This document shows positions 53,373 through 61,032 of a DNA stretch of 64,000 nucleotides, in pieces. The stretch is from Candidatus Allofournierella merdavium. Lineage in GTDB: Bacteria > Bacillota > Clostridia > Oscillospirales > Ruminococcaceae. The stretch covers positions 1 through 64,000 of the forward strand of contig DWYI01000004.1 in assembly GCA_019118765.1 (NCBI GenBank). The letters run 5' to 3'. The notes beneath the pieces were generated by a model that ran no database searches, was not told the origin of the DNA, and saw only the letters and a program-made list of their open reading frames with translations. Each line of letters begins with the position of its first letter. Within the stretch, counting starts at the first letter, position 1. A program made the position numbers and the translations under genes.

Positions 53373-54500
53373 ATGAAACGCATGAAACCTTTCGCTTTGG
53401 CCGCGGCTTGCCTGCTGCTGCTCTCCGCCCTGGCCGGCTGCGCCGGCGCCCCCGACGCCCCCCAGGCGGCCTCCTTTGCCCCGGCGGCCAGCGAGCCGGC
53501 CCAGGCTGAACCCAGCCCCGCCCCCGCCCTGCCGGCGGCCGAGGGCATCTCCGTCCCCGAGTCCCTGGCCCTGGAGGCGGGCGGCGACGGTTCCGCCGCC
53601 CTGAACGCCGCGCTGCTGCCCCAGGGGGCGGCGGGCGAGCCGCTGCGCTACACCTCCAGCGACGAGGCGGTGGCCACTGTGAGCGAGGACGGCACCGTGA
53701 CCGCCGTGGGCGCCGGGGAGTGCGTGGTGCGCACCCAGGCGGGCAGCCTCTCCGGCGAGACCCGGGTGACGGTGACGGTGGCGGTGACGGGGCTGCGCCT
53801 CTCCGCCTCCTCCAAAGCCCTGGCCCCCGGCCAGAGCGCCGCGCTGTCGGTCTACACCAGCCCCCGGGAGGCGGCCGCTCCCGAGGCGGAGGGCCTTGCC
53901 TGCGCCAGCAGCGATGAGGCGGTGGTCACCGCGTCGGTGAGCGGCGAGGGCCGCGTCACCCTGCAGGCGTCGGCGGAGGGCGCCGCCGATGTCACCGTCC
54001 GCTACCGGGGCTTCTCCGCGGTGTGCCACGTCACCGTGACCGCCCCGGCCGCCGCCCCCGCGGCCACCGCCGTGCCCCAGGCTTCCGCCCCGCAAGCCTC
54101 CGCCCCGGAGGCCCAGACGCCCGGGAACCAGGCGCCCGCGCCCACCCCCGCGCCCACCCCCGCGCCCGAGACGCCCGCCCCGGAGACCCCGGCCCCCACC
54201 CCCGTGCCCGAGGCCCCCGCCACCGGCGGCACCTGCCCGGTGGATCAGTCCACCCTGCTGGCGGACGGCAGCTGCGCCCTGGCCGGTCTGCACTGGATGT
54301 ACCAGGAGCCCACCAACGGCTACAGCTTCTCGGATGAGCTGATCCAGGCCTGGCGCAACGCCTGCAACGCCACCGACGCGCCGCTGAACATCATCATCCC
54401 CGGCGGCGGCAGCATGGGCTACACCTGCGACCAGTGCGGCGGCGACATCGTCATCAAGGGCCAGGGCCCCGTGCTGGGCTGTGAGAACGGCTGCTGGTGA
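53373..54500 (+). CDS. Lipoprotein with Big2-like Ig domains and a C-terminal zinc-ribbon-like segment
   Basis: A 375-residue exported lipoprotein. Lipobox LSALAGC (Cys near 24), a Pro/Ala spacer, two bacterial Ig-like (Big_2) modules (about 58-135 and 136-222; LRYTSSDEAVATVSEDGTVTAVGAGE is the standard pattern), a Pro/Ala/Thr linker with repeated PAPTPAP and PETPAP, and a last domain of about 90 residues. The final CDQCGG...CENGCW spacing resembles a topoisomerase-type C4 zinc ribbon, unexpected outside the cell. The gene is monocistronic, between two terminators, and the only evident promoter is the shared bipartite motif, copy B. Function unknown; carbohydrate or protein adhesion is usual for Big2 proteins. 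Confidence 0.75.
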   Translation: MKRMKPFALAAACLLLLSALAGCAGAPDAPQAASFAPAASEPAQAEPSPAPALPAAEGISVPESLALEAGGDGSAALNAALLPQGAAGEPLRYTSSDEAVATVSEDGTVTAVGAGECVVRTQAGSLSGETRVTVTVAVTGLRLSASSKALAPGQSAALSVYTSPREAAAPEAEGLACASSDEAVVTASVSGEGRVTLQASAEGAADVTVRYRGFSAVCHVTVTAPAAAPAATAVPQASAPQASAPEAQTPGNQAPAPTPAPTPAPETPAPETPAPTPVPEAPATGGTCPVDQSTLLADGSCALAGLHWMYQEPTNGYSFSDELIQAWRNACNATDAPLNIIIPGGGSMGYTCDQCGGDIVIKGQGPVLGCENGCW

Positions 54501-54514
54501 CCGGGTCAAAAATG

Positions 54515-54546
54515 CCGGGCCGCGTTGAAACGGCCCGGCGTTTTTG
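54515..54546 (+). terminator. Terminator of the lipoprotein gene
   Basis: GCCGGGCCG (54515-54523) pairs with CGGCCCGGC (54532-54540), loop of 8 nt, T5 at 54542-54546. The next promoter's -35 is inside the loop. Confidence 0.8.
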
Positions 54547-54554
54547 CTATACTG
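54526..54554 (+). promoter_or_regulatory. Promoter of the CARF-like/sigma-like operon, embedded in a terminator
   Basis: TTGAAA (54526-54531), 17 bp, TATACT (54549-54554). The -35 occupies the loop of the upstream terminator and the T-tract is in the spacer. This operon lacks the shared bipartite motif. Confidence 0.65.
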
Positions 54555-54603
54555 AAGCAAAGAGCGGCCCGCCGGGCCGCCCACTGTTTGTGAGGTCTAT
54601 GCC

Positions 54604-55224
54604 ATGAAACGAATCTACATCACCGCCGTCCCGCTGGACAGCAACTTCGCCATCCAGCGCCAGCTGGCCCTGCCGGCCAACTACACCCCCCGCCGGCCGC
54701 CCCGGCCGGCCTTTTACCCCATCGTGCCCATCATCGAGGACACCGCCCGCCCCGGCGACGAGGTGCGGGTCATCGCGGTGCGCCAGACCAACGCCCCCCG
54801 CAGCGAGAACCTGGAGGTCTTCCGCCGGGAGCTGGAGGAGCTGGGCCTGCCCTTTGCCCTCACCGACCTGACGGTGGAGGAGACCCAGCAGAAAAACGCC
54901 CTGCTGGGCCTGTTCGAGGCCCTCACCGGCTGCATGGAGCCGGACGCCTGCTACTACGCCTGCGTCACCTTCGGCACAAAGACCTGGCCGCTGGTGCTCT
55001 CCTCGGCGCTGCACTACGCCGAAAAGCTGCTGGAGGGCGCCGAGATCAAGGGGGTCTACTACCGGGAGATCACCCGCCGGGCGGGGGAGCAGACCGGCGC
55101 GGCCCAGTACGACGTGAGCGCCCTGTTCACGCTGGACGCCATCGTGGACCTGGCCGCCGAGGCCGGCGTGACCGACCGGCAGGCCTTTTTGCGGCTGCTG
55201 CTGCACCCGGACCGGGAGGCGTGA
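54604..55224 (+). CDS. CARF-like (TM1812/Csx-type) Rossmann protein without CRISPR context
   Basis: A 206-residue protein. The opening strand RIYITAVPL, the EVRVIAVRQ strand, a helix-rich middle, then YYACVTFGTKTWPLVLSSALHYAEKL (about 117-142) followed by EIKGVYYREI resemble the TM1812/Csx CARF fold, where DITHGFRxxP-like loop and helix precede the VxxIYYG strand. The tail (AAQYDVSALFTLDAIVDLA) also matches that plan. CARF domains bind cyclic oligonucleotides or other nucleotides. No CRISPR array, cas gene or effector nuclease is in the window. It overlaps the sigma-like gene by 4 bp (ATGA). The assignment rests on pattern only. Confidence 0.6.
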   Translation: MKRIYITAVPLDSNFAIQRQLALPANYTPRRPPRPAFYPIVPIIEDTARPGDEVRVIAVRQTNAPRSENLEVFRRELEELGLPFALTDLTVEETQQKNALLGLFEALTGCMEPDACYYACVTFGTKTWPLVLSSALHYAEKLLEGAEIKGVYYREITRRAGEQTGAAQYDVSALFTLDAIVDLAAEAGVTDRQAFLRLLLHPDREA

Positions 55225-56291
55225 GCATGGAGCAAGCATTGCGGGAGGACGCCCGCCGGCAGGAACTGGCCCGGCGCATCGAGGAGCACCCCCTGTGGCG
55301 CAGGCCGGCGGCGGAGCGGCTGGCGGACGCCGCCCAGTGGCAGGACCTGTATCTGCTGGTGATGCGCTGGAAGGGGTTTTTGCAGAAGGTGGAAAACCGC
55401 CTTCAAAGCCGGGACAGCGCCCTTGCCCTGGACGAGAACGAACTGCTGAACGCCCGTTACAGCCGGGCGGGGCGGCGGCGGAGCCTGTACGACAGCTGCG
55501 CCTTTGCCGAGAGCCTGCGGGCGGCGGTGAAGGGGTACGACCCGGACCGGGGCGGCTCCTTTCTGGCCTATTTTGACGCCATCTATGAAAAAGACCTGCA
55601 CCGGGCGGCCAACCGGGAGCAGGGGCAGCGGCAGGAGGGCGCGCGCCCCCTCACCCGGGGGGAGACGAACCTGTGGAAGGAGCTGTGCCGCCTGACCGAA
55701 AAGCTGGGGCTGGACGCCCGGCAGCTGCCGCCGGGCTACTACGCCACCCTGGCGGACCTGCTGGGGGTGAGCCGGGAGCAGGTGGAGCGGCTGCTGCGCC
55801 GGTGCAGCGCCGCCCGGTGGGTCACCTCGCTGGACCGGGACGGGGAGGAGGAGCCGGCCCCCGAGCCGGAGGACCCCGCCGCCCGGGCGGAGCTGGAGCA
55901 GCTGGAGCTGGCCCAGGAGGCGATGGGGGCCATCGCCCTCTTCGCCGAGCGGGACGCGGCGGAGTACCCCCGTCTGTTCTTCACCAACGACGTGCTGGCC
56001 CCCATGCGGGCGGAGCCGCCCCAGGTGGACCCCGCCTCCTACTGCGCCCTGCTGGAGCGGCAGGAGGCGCTGCTGTGGCAGCGGGTCTTCGTGCGGGGGT
56101 ATGTGGAGTATGTGTTCCAGCCGCCCCCCGCGCCGGACACCCTGCGCCATCTGCTGCTGGCCCGGCTGTGCCGCCCCCTGCGGGACGCCACCATCGCCGC
56201 CTTCAAAGGGGTGACGCCGGCGGCGGTGAGTTACCGCCGCAAGCGCTACGCCGCCGCCATGCGGGCGCTGGCCGCCGACCAGCGGGGCTGA
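55221..56291 (+). CDS. Divergent sigma-70-like protein coupled to the CARF-like gene
   Basis: A 356-residue helical protein with three recognisable parts. A region 2-like segment near 92-130 contains GYDPDRGGSFLAYFDAIYEKDL, similar to the [YF]DPxxGxxFxxYxxxxI core of group 3 sigma factors. A region 3-like HTH occupies about 172-203 (YATLADLLGVSREQVERLLRR...VTSLD). A C-terminal region 4-like HTH lies at about 321-350 (RDATIAAFKGVTPAAVSYRRKRY). A longer-than-usual acidic linker separates the last two. It could instead be a sigma-like DNA-binding regulator that no longer binds polymerase. It ends the cluster before a bidirectional terminator and is translated from an ATGA overlap. Confidence 0.6.
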   Translation: MSMEQALREDARRQELARRIEEHPLWRRPAAERLADAAQWQDLYLLVMRWKGFLQKVENRLQSRDSALALDENELLNARYSRAGRRRSLYDSCAFAESLRAAVKGYDPDRGGSFLAYFDAIYEKDLHRAANREQGQRQEGARPLTRGETNLWKELCRLTEKLGLDARQLPPGYYATLADLLGVSREQVERLLRRCSAARWVTSLDRDGEEEPAPEPEDPAARAELEQLELAQEAMGAIALFAERDAAEYPRLFFTNDVLAPMRAEPPQVDPASYCALLERQEALLWQRVFVRGYVEYVFQPPPAPDTLRHLLLARLCRPLRDATIAAFKGVTPAAVSYRRKRYAAAMRALAADQRG

Positions 56292-56310
56292 CCGCCGCGA
56301 ACGAAGCATA

Positions 56311-56344
56311 AAAACAGGCGCCTGCCGCGGCAGGCGCCTGTTTT
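56311..56344. terminator. Bidirectional terminator between the sigma-like and aldo/keto reductase genes
   Basis: A 16-bp perfect stem (56311-56326 with 56329-56344 allowing a 2-3-nt loop), A4 and T4 at its ends and a further T6 downstream. Confidence 0.9.
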
Positions 56345-56362
56345 GTGTTTTTTCGACCGGGC

Positions 56363-57196
56363 TCAGAAGGTGAAGGTCTCGGGGTCGGCGTCCGGGGTGA
56401 TGCTGCGGTTTATGTTCATGTGATCGATCACCGCCATATCCTCTGAACTGAGTTCGAAGTCGAACAGGTCCCGGTTCTCGCGGATGCGGTCGGGCCGGGA
56501 GGACTTGGGCAGGGTGACGATCCCGTGCTGCAGTTCCCAGCGCAGCACCACCTGCACGGCGCTCTTTGCGTATTTGCGGCCGATCTCGCTCAGCACGGGA
56601 TCCCCGACATACAGCCCCTGCCCCAGAGGCTGACACGCCTCGATCTGCACGCCGTGATTCCGGCAGTAGCTGCGCAGCGTGGGGCAGGACATCTGCGGGT
56701 GCAGCTGGTACTGGTTCACCGCGGGCACCGTCCCTCCCATCGCGATCAGATCGTCGATGTGATGGGGGTTAAAATTGCTCACGCCAATGGCCCGCGCCAG
56801 GCCCTGCTCCAGGATGCGCTCCAGCACCTCCCAGCTCTGCTGGTAGCGTCCGCGCACCGGCCAGTGGATCAGATACAGATCCACATAATCCAGCCCCAAC
56901 CGCTCCAGGCTCTCCTGAAACGCGTCGTACTCGCGCGCGGCGCGCATATCCGTGGTCCACAGCTTCGTGGTCACGAACAGTTCACTGCGGGGCAGGCCGC
57001 ATTCCCGCACGGCCCGACCCACCTCCCGCTCGTTGTGATAGATCGAAGCGGTGTCGAAATGGCGATAGCCCAGTTCGATGGCGGTGGACACGGCGCGCAC
57101 GGTCTCGTCGCTGTTTTCGCTGATGAGCGCTGTGCCGTATCCCAGTTGAGGGATCTTTACACCGTTGTTCAGTTCGATGGAGCAATCAAAGGTCAT
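56363..57196 (-). CDS. Aldo/keto reductase
   Basis: A 277-residue NADPH-dependent AKR barrel. The catalytic tetrad is visible: Asp and Tyr in YRHFDTASIYHNE, Lys in FVTTKLWTT, and His in DLYLIHWPV. C-terminal cofactor residues appear in VTLPKSSRPDRIREN. It starts at an ATG that overlaps the deoC stop (ATGA); the frame to 57211 is inside deoC. It is the last of three coupled genes. A reductase of the AKR5 group usually acts on alpha-dicarbonyls or sugar aldehydes; coupling with an aldolase suggests a role in reducing an aldehyde made or consumed by that step. Confidence 0.9.
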   Translation of the reverse strand: MTFDCSIELNNGVKIPQLGYGTALISENSDETVRAVSTAIELGYRHFDTASIYHNEREVGRAVRECGLPRSELFVTTKLWTTDMRAAREYDAFQESLERLGLDYVDLYLIHWPVRGRYQQSWEVLERILEQGLARAIGVSNFNPHHIDDLIAMGGTVPAVNQYQLHPQMSCPTLRSYCRNHGVQIEACQPLGQGLYVGDPVLSEIGRKYAKSAVQVVLRWELQHGIVTLPKSSRPDRIRENRDLFDFELSSEDMAVIDHMNINRSITPDADPETFTF

Positions 57197-57891
57197 TTCC
57201 GGTCCCTCCACGCGATGAATTCGTTCAGGATGCGGATGCTGCTGGAGGTGCCGATGCGCTCCGCGCCGGCCTCAAGCATCGCGCGGCAGCTCTCCCAGCT
57301 GCGGATGCCCCCCGCGGCCTTCACCCGGACGCGGTCGCCCACGGTCTGCTTCATCAGGCGCACATCCTCCGCCGTCGCGCCGGAGGGCCCGAAGCCGGTG
57401 GAGGTCTTGATGAAGTCCGGCTCCACCTCCCGCGCGATCTGTGCCAGCCTGCGGATCTCGTCCCGGGTCAGATAGCAGTTCTCAAAGATCACCTTGGAGA
57501 TCACGCCCGCCTCGCGGCACATCCGCGTGATGCGCTTCATCTCCTCCTCCACGGCGTTCCAGTCGCCCTCCTTGACATGGGTCAGATCGGTCACATAGTC
57601 GATCTCGTCCGCGCCGTCGCGGATGGCCTTCTCGGTCTCGAACAGCTTGACGTCCAGCGTCGTCTGCCCGAGGGGAAAGCTGACGGCGGCCCCCACATGC
57701 ACCGGGCTGCCCTCCAGCTGCCCGCGGCAGAAGGCCACGGGGGCGGAGTTGATCGCCACCATGCCGAACCCGTACTGCCGGGCCTCGGCGCACAGCTGCG
57801 CCAGCTCGGAAAGGCTGGCGCTGGCGCGCAGCAGCGTGTGGTCAAAGATCGCTGCGAGCGCTTCGGGCGTCAAATGCTGTACATCCATCAT
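57193..57891 (-). CDS. deoC: Deoxyribose-phosphate aldolase
   Basis: A 232-residue class I aldolase that splits 2-deoxyribose-5-phosphate to acetaldehyde and glyceraldehyde-3-phosphate. The Schiff-base lysine lies in VRVKAAGGIRSWESC; the supporting Asp and Lys lie in EIDYVTDL and FIKTSTGFGPSGAT. Length is close to the family norm (about 220). The ATG at 57891 overlaps the upstream fusion gene's stop (ATGA), and GGAGG is 7 nt away. No deoA, deoB or deoD is adjacent, so its role may be in sugar breakdown with the neighbouring reductase rather than nucleoside salvage. Confidence 0.92.
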   Translation of the reverse strand: MMDVQHLTPEALAAIFDHTLLRASASLSELAQLCAEARQYGFGMVAINSAPVAFCRGQLEGSPVHVGAAVSFPLGQTTLDVKLFETEKAIRDGADEIDYVTDLTHVKEGDWNAVEEEMKRITRMCREAGVISKVIFENCYLTRDEIRRLAQIAREVEPDFIKTSTGFGPSGATAEDVRLMKQTVGDRVRVKAAGGIRSWESCRAMLEAGAERIGTSSSIRILNEFIAWRDRK

Positions 57892-59132
57892 ACTTCTTCC
57901 TCCTGTTTTTTCTTGGGATTGTCCTGGATCGAAACGCCGCCGCCCTCGGTGCGCAGCACAAGTTTCCGGAACCCGGACTGCTCGATCGTTTTGTAATCGT
58001 GGCCGGCGTCGGCGCGATAGGCGAAAAAGCACACCAGGGGCTCGTCCCCCGTGTTGACCATGCGGTGCGCGAACCCCTTCGCGGCATAGGCCGCCCGGCC
58101 CGGCGCCAGCGGGAGCCAGCGCGTGTGCCTGTGCCGGTCCTCCGTCAGCAGCAGGCCGCTGCCCTGCAGGGCATAATACACCTCGCCCGTTTCCAGCACA
58201 CCGTGAAAATGCCCCTTGGTCATGTAGAACTCGCTGCCCACCACCCCCGGATACAGGGTGGTCACTCCAAAGGCGACGTCGCCCGGGTCCCGGGGGGCGT
58301 TCAGCTGGTGGTATTCATACACCAGCGGATCGCTGCCCGACGCAAGGATATTCTCCGCCGCCCGCCGGTCCTCAAAATATCCCGTCAGCTGGCTCAGCCG
58401 TCGCTGCTCCGTGGGGGCGCGCAGCCGGGCGGGCGCGGCCAGCGCGGCGCAGAAGCCGCCCGCCCAGTCCAGCTGCCGGGGGCCGTCCAGAAGTTCTTCA
58501 AAGGTCTGCGGCAGCTGTGCCGTGGTCTCCAGCACGACGTCGGCACGGGCGGCGATGACCGCCGGCCCGATGCCGATGGCCGGCATCCCCGCCGCAAGGA
58601 TCGAGGCCACGCCGCTGACCGCGTCCTCAACACCCACGCACTCCTGTGCCGACACGCCGAAATGATCCATCGCGGCCAGATAGATGTCCGGCGCGGGTTT
58701 TCCGTGGGGGATCGCCGCCGGGTCCACACAGTAATCAAACGTCAGGCCCAACCGGTTTATGATAAAGGGCGCGTTGCGGCTCGACGAGGCCAGCGCCGTG
58801 CGCACGCCCCGTTCCTTCAGCAGTACCAGCGTCTGCGGAATGCCGGGCAGGATGTTCGCCGGCGAGAGCTGTTCCTGCAGCAGCTGCTGATAGATCCGAT
58901 TCTTTTCCTCCGCCGCGCGGTGAAGCTCCTCCTCGTCGGCGCGGATGCCGTAGTAGCGCGCCAGCAGCTTCATGCACTCAAACCGCGCCACGCCCTTGGT
59001 CAGCTCCTCCGCCGCGGGGGTGTGGACGATGCCCCACCGCTTTGCGAACAGGCGCTTCCACGCTTCAAAGTGAAATGTGTCGGTGCTGACGATGACGCCG
59101 TCCAGATCAAAAACGGCAACGCGAAGATGCAT
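57888..59132 (-). CDS. Fusion of beta-phosphoglucomutase-like HAD phosphatase and cupin-type glucose-6-phosphate isomerase
   Basis: A 414-residue two-domain protein. Residues 1 to about 220 form a beta-PGM-type HAD: nucleophile and acid in FDLDGVIVSTD, ASSSRN, Lys in HGKPAPD and acidic VGVEDAVSG. Residues about 235-414 match archaeal-type cupin PGI, with ASGSDPLVYEY, FGVTTLYPGVVGSEFYMTKGHFH, the metal ligands HxH and Glu (GHFHGVLETGEVYY) and a later His (KGFAHRMVNTGDEP). The order predicts beta-glucose-1-phosphate to glucose-6-phosphate to fructose-6-phosphate in one chain. Start at 59132 follows AAAGGAG at 8 nt; a GTG at 59141 is less likely. It is first in the operon with deoC and the reductase. 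Confidence 0.88.
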   Translation of the reverse strand: MHLRVAVFDLDGVIVSTDTFHFEAWKRLFAKRWGIVHTPAAEELTKGVARFECMKLLARYYGIRADEEELHRAAEEKNRIYQQLLQEQLSPANILPGIPQTLVLLKERGVRTALASSSRNAPFIINRLGLTFDYCVDPAAIPHGKPAPDIYLAAMDHFGVSAQECVGVEDAVSGVASILAAGMPAIGIGPAVIAARADVVLETTAQLPQTFEELLDGPRQLDWAGGFCAALAAPARLRAPTEQRRLSQLTGYFEDRRAAENILASGSDPLVYEYHQLNAPRDPGDVAFGVTTLYPGVVGSEFYMTKGHFHGVLETGEVYYALQGSGLLLTEDRHRHTRWLPLAPGRAAYAAKGFAHRMVNTGDEPLVCFFAYRADAGHDYKTIEQSGFRKLVLRTEGGGVSIQDNPKKKQEEEV

Positions 59133-59152
59133 CTCTATCACTCCTTTGCTTC

Positions 59153-59181
59153 ATTATAGCAATAGTTCGAGATTTTATCAA
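59153..59181 (-). promoter_or_regulatory. Promoter of the fusion-deoC-reductase operon
   Basis: Minus-strand TTGATA (59176-59181), 17 bp, TATAAT (59153-59158). Confidence 0.8.
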
Positions 59182-59184
59182 TAA

Positions 59185-59196
59185 TTTATCGATAAA
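59185..59196. promoter_or_regulatory. Palindrome between divergent sugar promoters, candidate operator
   Basis: TTTATCGATAAA is a perfect 12-bp palindrome just upstream of the leftward -35 and 36 bp from the rightward one. Half-site-like copies (GCGATAAAAA and TTATCAATAA) lie beside it. The regulator is not in the window. Confidence 0.5.
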
Positions 59197-59232
59197 AAAG
59201 CGATAAAAACCCTCATTTTTTGAAATATCCCG

Positions 59233-59261
59233 TTGACTTGGCACTCGGGAAAGGCTATGAT
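59233..59261 (+). promoter_or_regulatory. Promoter of the GH13-epimerase operon
   Basis: TTGACT (59233-59238), 17 bp, TATGAT (59256-59261), 52 bp before the ATG. Confidence 0.7.
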
Positions 59262-59313
59262 TATATAGGTGAATCAAGCGGCGACATCCGCTTCGATAAA
59301 AAGGAGAAAAAAC

Positions 59314-61032
59314 ATGAATCCTGAGGCGATCTACCATCGTCCGCGCAACGAGTTCGCCTATTTTGACGAACAGGGGACCGTGACGCTGCTTCTGCGGGCC
59401 GCCTGCGGCGATCTGCGCGGGGCCGCGCTGTGCTGGTTCGACAAGTATGTGGAGGACCAGCCGCATGCCCGCACGGAGATGGAGTGCTTTCTGACAGACG
59501 ATCTGTTTGCCTATTACCGCGCGCAGGTGACGCCGCCCTACCGGCGGCTGCAATACTATTTCCGCCTGGAGGACGCCGGGGGAGAGGTGTGGTATCTGGA
59601 CGAGCAGGGGACGCACCGGAGCCCGGAGGGCTGCACGGAGGCGTGTTTCCAGATGCCCTATCTGAACCGGGGGGACGCCATCCGCGTGCCGGAATGGGCG
59701 GAAAGCGCGATCTTTTATCAGATCTTTCCCGATTCGTTCGCGCGCCGCGAGCCGGTCCCCACCGGAGAGACCTTCCCCGCCTGGGGAAGCGAGCCGGACA
59801 TCGTCAAGCCTCTGGGCGGAAACTTTGCCGGGATGCGCGACCATCTGGATCATCTCAGCGCGCTGGGGATCAACGCGCTGTATCTGTGCCCCATCTTCCG
59901 CTCCAATACCTGCCACCGATACAACACCTACGACTATTTCTCCATCGACCCCCGCCTGGGCACCCTGGAGGACTTTTGCGCCTTTCTGGACGACTGCCAC
60001 AGCCGCGGCATCCGCGTGGTGCTGGACGCGGTGTTCAACCACACCTGCGACACCTTTCCGCAGTTCCGCGATGTGATGGCCCGGGGCAGGGACTCGGAGT
60101 ACTACAACTGGTACTTCATCAACCGGTATCCCTTTGCGGTGGACGGCGAATACAGCTATGAGCGGTTCGCCTTTGAGCGCCATATGCCCAAGCTGAACAC
60201 CGAGGACCCGGACGTTCGGGACTATCTGCTGCGGGTGGCGCGCTATTGGACCGAAATGGGCATCGACGGCTGGCGGCTGGACGTGGCCAACGAGATCGAT
60301 CTCTCTTTCTGGCGGGCCTTCCGGGCCGAGGTAAAGGGGATCAACCCCCAGGCCCTCATTCTCGGGGAGGTCTGGGGCGACGCGCAGCCCTATCTGGCGG
60401 GGGATATGTTCGACACCGTGATGAACTACCCCTTTGCGTCGCTGTGCCGCGCCTGCTTCCTTGAAAAGACGATGGACGGCGCCCGCTTCCGCCGGGAGAT
60501 CGACCGCATCCTGACCCACTACCCCGCGCCCATGACCCGCTGTATGTACAATCTGCTGGGCTCCCACGACACGGCCCGCTGGCTGACCCTGGCGAAGGAC
60601 CGGTTCGAGCCGGCGGCGCTGTCCGCTGTGTTCCAGTTCCTGTTCGTGGGGATGCCCGCGATCTATTACGGCGACGAGACCGGCATGACCGGCGCCGATT
60701 TTATCCAGGCGCGCCGCTGTATGTGCTTTGACCCCCCCACCGAGACGGGCAGACGGCTGCTCCGGCTGTACACGGCGCTGGCCGCACTGCGCCGGGAGCA
60801 TCCCGCGCTGACGAAAGGGGATTTCCGCTGGGTGGAACCGGTGTGGGTGGAGGGGCCGCCGGCACTGGCGTTCCGGCGCTCCTGCCCGGGGGACGAACTC
60901 ACCCTGGTGTGGAACAGCGGCGAGCGGCCGCTGCAATGCCGGCTGACATGGAAGGACGGGGCGGAGAAGACAGTTTCCCTCGCGCCGATGGAATATCAGA
61001 TCTTTGCAAAGGATCAGGAGGTCGTATTATGA
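59314..61032 (+). CDS. GH13 neopullulanase/cyclomaltodextrinase-type glucanohydrolase
   Basis: Cytosolic starch-oligosaccharide hydrolase of 572 residues. An N-terminal CBM34-like beta-domain (about 1-120) is followed by a barrel with all GH13 motifs: DAVFNH, the nucleophile in GWRLDVANE, acid/base in LILGEVWGD and the third acid in LLGSHDTAR. The early FYQIFPDSF segment and domain N place it near GH13_20 enzymes, which open cyclodextrins or cut maltodextrins and pullulan. No signal peptide. ATG at 59314 follows AAAAAGGAG. It is coupled to the next gene by ATGA and is divergent from the beta-PGM fusion. Confidence 0.92.
   Translation: MNPEAIYHRPRNEFAYFDEQGTVTLLLRAACGDLRGAALCWFDKYVEDQPHARTEMECFLTDDLFAYYRAQVTPPYRRLQYYFRLEDAGGEVWYLDEQGTHRSPEGCTEACFQMPYLNRGDAIRVPEWAESAIFYQIFPDSFARREPVPTGETFPAWGSEPDIVKPLGGNFAGMRDHLDHLSALGINALYLCPIFRSNTCHRYNTYDYFSIDPRLGTLEDFCAFLDDCHSRGIRVVLDAVFNHTCDTFPQFRDVMARGRDSEYYNWYFINRYPFAVDGEYSYERFAFERHMPKLNTEDPDVRDYLLRVARYWTEMGIDGWRLDVANEIDLSFWRAFRAEVKGINPQALILGEVWGDAQPYLAGDMFDTVMNYPFASLCRACFLEKTMDGARFRREIDRILTHYPAPMTRCMYNLLGSHDTARWLTLAKDRFEPAALSAVFQFLFVGMPAIYYGDETGMTGADFIQARRCMCFDPPTETGRRLLRLYTALAALRREHPALTKGDFRWVEPVWVEGPPALAFRRSCPGDELTLVWNSGERPLQCRLTWKDGAEKTVSLAPMEYQIFAKDQEVVL

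Noticed and set aside
54604..55224. Evidence of a CRISPR system because of the CARF-like gene
   Set aside because: No repeat-spacer array or cas gene lies in the window; the only regular repeats here are coding tandem repeats.
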